This document shows, piece after piece, positions 1 through 5,500 of a DNA stretch of 6,135 nucleotides. Position 1 is the stretch's first letter; every line of letters begins with the position of its first letter. A program made the translations under genes and the position numbers. Under the pieces are notes generated by a model. It was not told the DNA's origin. It saw only the letters and a program-made list of their open reading frames with translations, and searched no databases. This DNA comes from Candidatus Desantisbacteria bacterium CG2_30_40_21 (GTDB lineage: Bacteria; UBA9089; CG2-30-40-21): assembly GCA_001873945.1 (NCBI GenBank), contig MNYI01000123.1:1-6135 (forward strand), read 5' to 3'.

Positions 1-3
1 ACG

Positions 4-13
4 CTCCTCCTTG
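4..13 (-). promoter_or_regulatory. Strong ribosome binding site for a gene beyond the left edge
   Basis: Read on the minus strand the first bases of the window give AAGGAGGAGCGT, a near-perfect Shine-Dalgarno sequence. The start codon would fall just outside the window. It lies downstream of scpB on the same strand, so the next gene is probably the following member of the same transcription unit. The gene itself cannot be seen. A second AAGGAGG (minus strand, near 60-66) has no start codon at a usable distance. Confidence 0.4.
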
Positions 14-16
14 TGA

Positions 17-87
17 GACAGGTTAGTGGTTAGCGGTTAGTGGCGAGTGATTAATTCTTCCTCCTTATCACTCACTACTAACCTGTC
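17..87. repeat. Long imperfect inverted repeat between scpB and the next gene
   Basis: The outer arms are an exact 11-bp inverted pair, GACAGGTTAGT (17-27) and ACTAACCTGTC (77-87). Inside them GAGTGAT (45-51) pairs with ATCACTC (67-73). The unpaired centre is pyrimidine-rich on the plus strand. In RNA this would be a large imperfect stem directly after the scpB stop, without a clear U-tract, so it is more like a dispersed repeat or a mobile-element relic than a clean terminator. Confidence 0.55.
21..55. repeat. Degenerate heptamer tandem repeat (GGTTAGT type)
   Basis: Five consecutive 7-mers can be read: GGTTAGT, GGTTAGC, GGTTAGT, GGCGAGT, GATTAAT. The first three differ at a single position and the last two are diverged. 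The array forms the left arm of the surrounding inverted repeat; the right arm holds only about one matching unit. It is non-coding on both strands. Function is unknown; a slippage-generated intergenic repeat is the simplest reading. Confidence 0.55.
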
Positions 88-89
88 CC

Positions 90-623
90 CTACCCTACTA
101 TTTCCACCTTTTTATCCGAAGAAATTGGTGGCAAATAAGATATATCTGACAAACCAAAGCATTTCAAGAATTCCTTAGTTGTACCATACAAAAATGGGTG
201 ACCCGGTACATCCTTCCGTCCAACAACCCTGGCTAACCTCTTCTCTAATAGCTTCTGAATTTGAGCCACAGAATTTACACCGCGAACGAATTCTATTTCC
301 GCCTTGGTTACAGGCTGGTTATAAGCAATAACCGCTAAGGCTTCAAGTGCCCCAAAAGAAAGTTTATCATTGTTTGGAGAGTTTGAAAGCTTCTTTATCC
401 AGCAGGCATACTGAGGATTGGTACACATTTGAACCCCTCCTGCTACATTCAATATCATCAGCCCCCGTTCCTGATACTCATCCTGAAGCTGTTTTATAAT
501 GCTTTCCACCACCGGAATATCTGTGTCAATTATTTGGGCTATTTTTTTCAGACTCAAAGGCTCACCACTGACAAATAATAAGCACTCAATTGAGTTTTTG
601 AGCTCTTTGACCTCTGGAATCAT
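90..623 (-). CDS. scpB: Segregation and condensation protein B (ScpB)
   Basis: ScpB is a cytoplasmic dimer that joins ScpA and the SMC ATPase to form the bacterial condensin used in chromosome compaction and segregation. The 177-residue product has the family's usual length and its two winged-helix domains (roughly residues 5-75 and 84-160). Diagnostic segments are visible: LLFVSGEPLS near the N-terminus, then LEALAVIAYNQPVTKAEIE and RGVNS, then GRKDVPGHPFLYGTTKEFL and FGL. I chose the ATG at 621-623 because MIPEVKELKNSIE begins where family members begin and a G-rich stretch (GGGGGG) lies about six bases upstream; an in-frame GTG at 662 would add 13 residues with no family resemblance. scpA, its frequent neighbour, is not in the window. 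The stop is TAG, followed by further in-frame stops. It is probably the last visible gene of a unit with the two small genes upstream. Confidence 0.95.
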   Translation of the reverse strand: MIPEVKELKNSIECLLFVSGEPLSLKKIAQIIDTDIPVVESIIKQLQDEYQERGLMILNVAGGVQMCTNPQYACWIKKLSNSPNNDKLSFGALEALAVIAYNQPVTKAEIEFVRGVNSVAQIQKLLEKRLARVVGRKDVPGHPFLYGTTKEFLKCFGLSDISYLPPISSDKKVEIVG

Positions 624-694
624 ACATACCCCCCGTTTTTGTTTCACCCACCAATGACACAACTGCTACAACAATCATCTTTCCTTGTGGCTAC

Positions 695-958
695 TTACCC
701 AGCATCTTTCTCCTTCTTTGGTGTTTCTTCCACCTTGGTTTCCTTAAATTTCTGGATAACCTTCCCAGTCATCAATGCTGCTATCACCATCAGGACACTC
801 TCTGGAATATCCGCCAAAACACCACGATTGACTAAAATCTGATTGTGAAATGATTGAACTGCCCACACGACGAATGCTCCAATTCCCCAGACGAGAAATG
901 CCAATCTGGTAGAAGAAAACATACCGTTATCGTCCTGCAAAAGTTGAAGAATCTTCAT
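695..958 (-). CDS. Small two-helix membrane protein, holin-like, function unknown
   Basis: This 87-residue protein has two likely transmembrane helices: residues 19-37 (LAFLVWGIGAFVVWAVQSF) and about 51-71 (IPESVLMVIAALMTGKVIQKF), joined by a short polar loop. The N-terminus LLQDDNGMFSSTRL is amphipathic and the C-terminus is a charged Lys/Glu tail. Size, topology and tail resemble small phage-type holin or accessory membrane proteins, and similar short proteins with an 'S-S-x-R-L ... PESVL ... MTGK' layout are, from memory, found as uncharacterised bacterial proteins. I do not assign a function. A strong GGAGGG ribosome site lies at 965-970, seven bases before the ATG. It starts 35 bases after the zinc-ribbon gene ends and stops 71 bases before scpB begins, so the three probably share a transcript. 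No phage genes are adjacent. Confidence 0.8.
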   Translation of the reverse strand: MKILQLLQDDNGMFSSTRLAFLVWGIGAFVVWAVQSFHNQILVNRGVLADIPESVLMVIAALMTGKVIQKFKETKVEETPKKEKDAG

Positions 959-993
959 AGCATGCCCTCCTTGTATATAAAAGAATTCACACC

Positions 994-1218
994 TTAATGA
1001 CAGCTACTACATGCCTTTGTCGAACAACTTGTACAACCACCTGATGAGGTTGAGGATGAAACAAACCTTGACCCAGCAGGCTTAAAACCAAAAAGGGACA
1101 ACAGTTTCTTTAACTCCCCTGAGCCACATTCAGGGCATTGAACAACCTCATTTTTTGACATAACCAGTGTCTCAAATTTTTTTGTACATTTTTGGCATTG
1201 ATATTCAAATATCGGCAT
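994..1218 (-). CDS. FmdB-family zinc ribbon protein
   Basis: The 74-residue protein opens with MPIFEYQCQKC, the signature of the FmdB/CxxC_CxxC_SSSS putative regulatory family. A single zinc ribbon is formed by C8-x2-C11 and C28-x2-C31, followed by LLSLFGFKPAGSRF and a Ser/Gly-rich tail. The tail ends with two further CxxC pairs (C62/C65 and C70/C73), which may bind another metal ion or be redox active. Family members are small cytoplasmic proteins named after a gene of the methylotroph formamidase/amidase locus; their biochemical role is not established. Start choice is firm: GGAGAT lies six bases before the ATG. It is the first gene of the probable unit with the membrane protein and scpB. 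The 100 bases upstream contain one copy of the 11-bp repeat and two small palindromes; I see no convincing promoter. Confidence 0.9.
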   Translation of the reverse strand: MPIFEYQCQKCTKKFETLVMSKNEVVQCPECGSGELKKLLSLFGFKPAGSRFVSSSTSSGGCTSCSTKACSSCH

Positions 1219-1239
1219 TTATATCTCCATGCTGAAGGC

Positions 1240-1250
1240 ATTGGGGTCAG
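1240..1250 (+). repeat. 11-bp direct repeat, left copy (ATTGGGGTCAG)
   Basis: This is an exact match to 1872-1882 in the same orientation, 632 bases away; the two copies bracket the toxin-antitoxin module. The copy continues TCTCCCC, giving a short GGGG/CCCC hairpin (1243-1257), then TGCTATTGCTATTTTT. The ATTGGGGTCAG core resembles, from memory, short intergenic repeats seen in many genomes near REP-associated (Y1-type) transposases. No transposase is present here, so the mobile link is inference. Confidence 0.55.
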
Positions 1251-1286
1251 TCTCCCCTGCTATTGCTATTTTTCCCTAACTCTATC

Positions 1287-1311
1287 CATTGCCTTGGTAA
1301 TGCAAGTTGCA
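1287..1311. repeat. Two adjacent short palindromes downstream of yoeB
   Basis: CATTGCCTTGGTAATG (1287-1302) is a near-perfect 16-bp palindrome with one G/T mismatch, and TGCAAGTTGCA (1301-1311) is a perfect 5+1+5 dyad overlapping its end. They sit between the yoeB stop and the fmdB-type gene, about 70-95 bases before the latter's start. They could be an operator for that gene or part of the repeat that carries the 11-bp core. No T-run follows, so a terminator is unlikely. Confidence 0.3.
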
Positions 1312-1320
1312 GTGGAACAA

Positions 1321-1581
1321 TTACTTTGCGTAATGATAGCGACAAGAAATAATCACGAGGTCTGTTTTGGTTATACCATAAATCAAACGGTGTTCGTCAT
1401 TGATTCGTCGTGACCAATAACCCGATAGGCCTGCTTTCAGATATTCAGGTTTTCCTATTCCCTCAAAAGGTGTGCGTAGTATATTCTTAATCAGCTTGTT
1501 GATCCGTTTCAATAGCTGACGATCCTTCTCTTGAAACTACAGATAGTCTTGCCATGCAGAGGAAGTAAAAACTAATCTCAT
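1321..1581 (-). pseudogene. yoeB: YoeB-family mRNA interferase toxin interrupted by an amber codon
   Basis: YoeB is a RelE-fold endoribonuclease that cleaves mRNA at the ribosome and is held inactive by YefM. Reading from the ATG at 1579-1581 gives MRLVFTSSAWQDYL, then TAG (1537-1539, codon 15), then FQEKDRQLLKRINKLIKN and the rest of a typical YoeB up to the TAA at 1321-1323. With the amber counted, the frame has 86 codons, close to the family length. The residues used in catalysis by E. coli YoeB (E46, R65, H83, Y84) occur here at the same numbers, in GKPEYL, DEHRLIY and CRYHYAK. E. coli has Tyr at position 15, one base from TAG. The piece downstream of the stop could in principle restart at a TTG (1512), but it would lack the first strand and helix. 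Either this is a silenced toxin, a readthrough case or a sequencing error. Its ATG overlaps the ancestral antitoxin stop (ATGA). Confidence 0.9.
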
Positions 1582-1595
1582 GGCTCAATCAGCTC

Positions 1596-1832
1596 TTATT
1601 CAAATATCTTTCCCAACTGTGCTTCTGCGATAGACTGACGGAGATGTATCGCATTGGCTGGATTAGACATAAGATATGCTGTTTCTTGCCATGCATTAAA
1701 TTCGTTTAATGGTAAGAGAATCCCTTGCTGACCTGTATTTGTGGTAATAATAGTTGGTTCAGCATTTGAAATAACACTTGCAAACAGCAAGTCAAGGTTG
1801 AACATTGCCTCATTAACTGTAACCATATTCAT
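1596..1832 (-). CDS. yefM: YefM/Phd-family antitoxin, C-terminus cut by a premature TAA
   Basis: This is the antitoxin partner of the adjacent YoeB. YefM/Phd proteins bind operator DNA through the N-terminal domain and wrap the toxin with a disordered C-terminal part. The 78-residue product shows the family order: VTVNEAMFNL, EPTIITTNTGQQGILLPLNEFNAWQETAYLM, then NPANAIHLRQSIAEAQLGKIFE. The frame then meets TAA (1596-1598), yet continues ELIEP and TGA (1578-1580), the normal end of such antitoxins, with the TGA overlapping the toxin ATG as ATGA. So one nonsense codon removes six positions from an 84-codon ancestral gene (1578-1832) and separates termination from the toxin start by 15 bases. 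AAGGTG lies a few bases before the chosen ATG; a second ATG two codons in (1826) is possible. The product may still bind DNA and perhaps toxin. No YefM-type operator is clear upstream. Confidence 0.85.
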   Translation of the reverse strand: MNMVTVNEAMFNLDLLFASVISNAEPTIITTNTGQQGILLPLNEFNAWQETAYLMSNPANAIHLRQSIAEAQLGKIFE

Positions 1833-1856
1833 GTTTCACCTTACAAAATTCAAAAA

Positions 1857-1876
1857 AATAGATTGGAATAGATTGG
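1857..1876. repeat. 10-bp tandem duplication (AATAGATTGG x2)
   Basis: AATAGATTGG occurs twice head to tail (1857-1866 and 1867-1876), just upstream of the antitoxin on its promoter side. The second unit runs into the right copy of the 11-bp direct repeat. It may reflect target duplication, slippage, or a pair of regulator sites. Confidence 0.5.
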
Positions 1877-1882
1877 GGTCAG
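1872..1882 (+). repeat. 11-bp direct repeat, right copy (ATTGGGGTCAG)
   Basis: This is the exact counterpart of 1240-1250, same orientation, on the other side of the toxin-antitoxin pair. It continues ACACTGGCTCCTCC and then meets the GC-rich hairpin at 1906-1919. Its placement suggests that the 1251-1871 segment entered as a cassette or was bracketed by two copies of a dispersed repeat. Confidence 0.55.
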
Positions 1883-1905
1883 ACACTGGCTCCTCCCTAT
1901 ATGTC

Positions 1906-1919
1906 CCCCGCTATCGGGG
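1906..1919. repeat. Small GC-rich hairpin after the phosphodiesterase gene
   Basis: CCCCG-CTAT-CGGGG forms a 5-bp GC stem with a four-base loop, 15 bases past the stop of the minus-strand phosphodiesterase gene. On that strand the stem is followed by GACATATAGGG, not a U-tract, so it is not a standard intrinsic terminator. It more likely belongs to the repeat that includes the neighbouring 11-bp core. Confidence 0.4.
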
Positions 1920-1933
1920 ATAAGGGGTGGAAA

Positions 1934-2422
1934 CTAATCAATCTTAATCAATCTTCCCTTTATCCTCTTCCCATTTACCTCTATTATTCCAAAACTTCGG
2001 TACGGGGCAAACACTGTATCTGTTGGGCTGCCAGGGTTAAAAAACAGGATATTATCTTCAAGGCGACATTCAGGCACATGGGTATGACCATAGACAATAC
2101 AATCTATTGTCTCAGGAAATTCCTTCTTTATCCGTGAGGCTAATCCTATTTTTGAGCCAATGCCATGAATTAATCCAATTTTTACATCCTCAACCTCTAC
2201 GATTATCTTCTCTTCTAATTGTTCCCTTGTCTCAGGCTTATCCATATTTCCATAGACAGCCTTTACCGGAGCCAATTTTTCTAATTCCATTAACACATCC
2301 ATGGTAAGGATATCACCGGCATGAAGAATTAAGTCTACCCTGGAAAACTCTTGAATTAATATGTTCGGCAAGGAATGTGCCCTTACCGGAATATGTGTGT
2401 CTGATGTTATCCCTATTTGCAT
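1934..2422 (-). CDS. YfcE/MJ0936-family metallophosphoesterase
   Basis: This is a cytoplasmic two-metal phosphodiesterase of the calcineurin-like superfamily, YfcE/MJ0936 branch. Proteins of this type hydrolyse phosphodiester model substrates in vitro and often need Mn2+ or Ni2+; the natural substrate is usually unknown. All metal-site motifs are present in the 162-residue product: SDTH with D8 and H10, HAGD with D37, GNMD with N59, HG with H86, and YGHTHVP with H113 and H115. The NPGSPT turn near the end is also typical. Length is normal for the family. The ATG at 2420-2422 starts the protein exactly at the first beta-strand (MQIGITSDTH). No Shine-Dalgarno sequence precedes it, and a promoter-like pair ends seven bases before the ATG, which suggests leaderless expression. 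The C-terminal LIKID and TAG stop are encoded by a 10-bp tandem duplication. Confidence 0.93.
   Translation of the reverse strand: MQIGITSDTHIPVRAHSLPNILIQEFSRVDLILHAGDILTMDVLMELEKLAPVKAVYGNMDKPETREQLEEKIIVEVEDVKIGLIHGIGSKIGLASRIKKEFPETIDCIVYGHTHVPECRLEDNILFFNPGSPTDTVFAPYRSFGIIEVNGKRIKGRLIKID
1935..1954. repeat. 10-bp tandem duplication at the 3' end of the phosphodiesterase gene
   Basis: TAATCAATCT occurs twice in direct succession (1935-1944, 1945-1954). On the coding strand it is AGATTGATTA twice, and it writes the last residues and the stop. Removing one copy would change the frame and extend the protein into the hairpin region, so the duplication sets the present C-terminus. Confidence 0.55.
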
Positions 2423-2429
2423 AGCTATT

Positions 2430-2458
2430 AATTTACCATATTTTCAAGAGAAAGTCAA
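2430..2458 (-). promoter_or_regulatory. Sigma-70-like promoter for the phosphodiesterase, probably leaderless
   Basis: On the minus strand TTGACT (2453-2458) and TAAATT (2430-2435) are separated by exactly 17 bases, matching 5/6 and 4/6 of the -35 and -10 consensus. The -10 box ends seven bases before the ATG, so transcription would begin at or next to the start codon. The absence of any ribosome binding site there agrees with this. The region is AT-rich, so a chance match cannot be excluded. Confidence 0.45.
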
Positions 2459-2506
2459 GCATGATTTTATGTTCTTTTAATAAAAATACATAAAAATTAT
2501 ACGCAA

Positions 2507-2543
2507 CAGTATAATACTGAATATCAAAGACACAATATGTGTC
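2507..2543. promoter_or_regulatory. Two short perfect dyads in the TPR-phosphodiesterase spacer
   Basis: CAGTAT-A-ATACTG (2507-2519) and GACACA-ATA-TGTGTC (2529-2543) are both perfect inverted repeats, ten bases apart, in a 176-bp spacer that is otherwise AT-rich and non-coding. They lie 50-85 bases upstream of the putative phosphodiesterase promoter. Their size suits dimeric repressor sites, but the two sequences differ, and no regulator is nearby. Confidence 0.3.
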
Positions 2544-2567
2544 AATTAGGACAAACCATACCTTATT

Positions 2568-2597
2568 TCCACCTGTGCAACCGATTGCACAGGTGGA
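2568..2597 (-). terminator. Strong hairpin at the TPR gene's stop, terminator-like
   Basis: CCACCTGTGCAA (2569-2580) and TTGCACAGGTGG (2585-2596) form a perfect 12-bp stem with a CCGA loop, extendable by one T-A pair. It sits immediately after the TAA (2599-2601) of the TPR gene. On the minus strand the stem is followed by AATAAGG rather than a run of T, so it may act as a weak or factor-assisted terminator or as a 3'-end stabiliser. Confidence 0.55.
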
Positions 2598-2598
2598 T

Positions 2599-5500
2599 TT
2601 ATTTCAACGCCTCTTTAAGCAACTTTATCCTCTCACTCACTGCCTTTTTCCATTCTGGTTTGCCAGTATTCTTAACAATATCCTCATAGACTTCTATGGC
2701 TTTCTGCCATTGTTCTTGTTCTTCGTAACCCTCGCCGAGCTTGGCTAAGGCAGTCAATCGCCATGAGTTTCCCTTAGGTGTCATATTCTTTAGCTTGAGA
2801 TACTCAAGTTTTGCTTTTTCCTTGTCTTTCATAGCCAGATAGCATTCAGCAGTATTATAGATTATCTCCATTTTAGATTCATCATGAACCTTATTTGAAA
2901 GGTCAGTCAGGGTTTTAATTGCTTCCTGAAAATTACCCTGTTTGCGACATATTGTAGCTAATTCCATCAATACTTTGGTAGTCATGTCATCGTCAGGGTA
3001 TTTCTGGCAAAATGTGCGATAGGCATTGATTGTTTCATCTAATTTACCCATTTTTTTATAGCATAGAGCTATGTTGAAAAGGGCTGCTGAGGTATATTCG
3101 CTATTGAGATAATTTTGGGCAAGACCTTGATAGGTCTTAATTGCCTCCTCAAGTCGTTCCAGATTGTAAAATGATGTGCCCAGATGAAACAAGGCAACTG
3201 GAATGGATTCATGACTGGGAAAGTTTTGTATTAATCGCTGATACACAGCAATGGTTTCCTCATATCGTTTAAGTTCATAAAGGCTTTCTCCAAGCAGGTA
3301 TTGAGAATCTGCCATATATTTGCTGTCTGAATAGTTTATGGCTATGCGTGAAAACTCCTCTACTGCCTGAGCATATTGTTCAAGCTCAAAGTATTTTTGT
3401 GCCAGATGAAATTGCATCTCGGAAGCCAATTTGCTCTTTGGGTACTTGGTGATAAAACCCCTGAGCATGTTAATGATTGCGGCAGTTGAGTTTCCCTCTT
3501 TATCGCCGGCGGCAAGCAACTTTCTTTCTTGTCGATAAAGGGATGCCTCTATGGCAGATAAGGCATCTGATGCCTTTGGGTCATCAGGAAAGGCATCAAT
3601 AAATCCTTGAAATTCGGCAATTGCTTTTTCGTCATCCATGGCATTGTAATAGGATTGCCCGATTCTTAATCTTGCATCCTTGACGCTTTGGGACTTGGGA
3701 TAATTTTTAATAATTTTTTGATAAACAACAATAGCCTTATTATATTCCTGTGCCCGAAAATATGTATCTGCTACCTTGCATAAGGCATCAATTGCGATTG
3801 GATGCTCCTTATAGGTATTGCTGAGTTTCTCCCAAATATCAATTGCCTCCCGATAGTATTCTAACTGATAATAACAAAGCCCCATCCGATATAACCCCTC
3901 TGGTACAAATTGATTATCCGGATAATCCCGGGAAAAGCTCTCATAGACCTCAAGTGCCTCGGTATATTTCTTTTGATTAAATAAACCATTGGCTATCTCA
4001 TACTGGCGGTTAACATCCATCCCTGTTAGAGCTATATTTTTCAGAGCCATACTTTCCTTTAGCTTTTGTCTCTTTTGGAATGCTGCCTCATATTCCCCCT
4101 TTTGAAGACAATACCAGATTAGCCCATCCTGAGCATAGAATACTGCATCGCTTTCAGGGTAATTATTGATAATCGTCTCATAAATTTCTTTTGAATCATC
4201 CATGTCTCCCTTTTGATAATATGCCTCAGCTATCATTAAATAGGCAAATGCCCGCCACTTACTCTTACCTGGCGGAAGGTTATTGAGCATATAATGATAG
4301 CCGCTGATTACCGAGTCGTAATTTCCCTGAGCATAGTAGGCACGATTGATAAGATAAATGGCTACCTCGTGAAGCTCAGTCTGTTCGGATTGATAAAGCA
4401 CCTTTTTGTAGGCAGCAATGGTCTGTTCATAGTTTTTGAGCATATAATAACAGTTTCCTGCTAAAAGATAGGCTCTTGGAATCAGGAGATGATTTGAATA
4501 TTGTTCAATAAGCCTCTGAAGGGTGGATGCAGCTAATTTATAATTTTCCTGTTTCAAATAGCACCATCCAATCTTGTATAAGGCATCTGGTACAAGGTCA
4601 GATGTAGGGTATTGATTAACAATTACGCCAAAATCAAAGCAGGCTTTAGAGTATTGCTGAAGCTCCATGCGGCTGATTCCAACCATAAATTGAGCAGAAG
4701 TGGCAATGGAGTGTTTTGGGTATTGCCTGACAATGGTTTCAAAGCTATCTATGGCTGCGGTATAATCCTTTAGTTTAAGATAAATACAGGCGAGCTTATA
4801 TTTGGCAAATGCCACCATCTCACTTCTTGGATATTTTTGCATAAACTCTTGATATTTAACGCTGGCTGAGGTGTAGTCCTGACAGAGATAAAACATCTCC
4901 CCTAAGAGATAATAGGCATTTTCCAAAAATACACTCTCTGCGTAATTATCTATGAGCTTTTTATACGAACCAATGGCAAGGAGTGGTCGATTAAGCGACT
5001 CTAAGGACTTGCCTGTATAATAGATTGCCCCGGGGGTATCAATCTGATTGAATAATTCTAATGCCTTTTCGTACTTTTCTTGTCTATAGTTAATTAATCC
5101 AAGGCTATAGATAACGGTTTTCTGTCGTTGATAGGCTGGGTGTGCTATTATCAGGTCATCAAAAGCCTGCTTGCTATTTCCCCATTTTTCCATCATCAGG
5201 TAACATTGGGCAATCCCCATCATTGCCTCTGCCCTGAGGTAGGTTCGTGGATAGTTGTCAATAAGCCTCTGAAATTGTAACAAAGCCTTATCATACTCTT
5301 TCTGGTTAAAGCAGCATTCACCAATTCGATAGCGGGCATCATCAGCCAGATTGCTATCGGGATATTTAGTTATAATCTTTTCATAGATAGCAATGGCTGA
5401 TTTGAAGGCAGCAGGTGCAATCTCATCCTTTACTCCATGGGTAATTTTTGATAATAAAACTTTTTTTTGCTGGCCAACCATACATTCGCTAACCATAAAC

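Noticed and set aside
586..678. A 30-codon minus-strand frame beginning MIVVAVVSLVGETKTG with an AAGGA site, overlapping the scpB start
   Set aside because: It has a plausible ribosome site but no recognisable family, low-complexity hydrophobic start and overlaps scpB in another frame; it could be a leader peptide but nothing beyond the start signal supports it.
1192..1413. Plus-strand open frame of 73 codons over the fmdB-yoeB gap
   Set aside because: It lies opposite the coding strand of two recognised genes, has no ribosome site or family resemblance, and covers the intergenic repeat.
1321..1512. A 63-residue toxin starting at TTG 1512 as an intact short gene
   Set aside because: The conserved first 23 codons of YoeB are present upstream in the same frame from a proper ATG; the short version would lack structural elements and has no ribosome site.
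1537..1598. Reassigned TAG/TAA code as explanation for the in-frame stops
   Set aside because: scpB and the phosphodiesterase end with TAG and three other genes end with TAA at family-typical lengths, and scpB is followed by several more in-frame stops.
1905..1930. Intrinsic terminator for the phosphodiesterase gene
   Set aside because: The GC hairpin is only 5 bp and is followed on the coding strand by GACATATAGGG rather than a U-tract.
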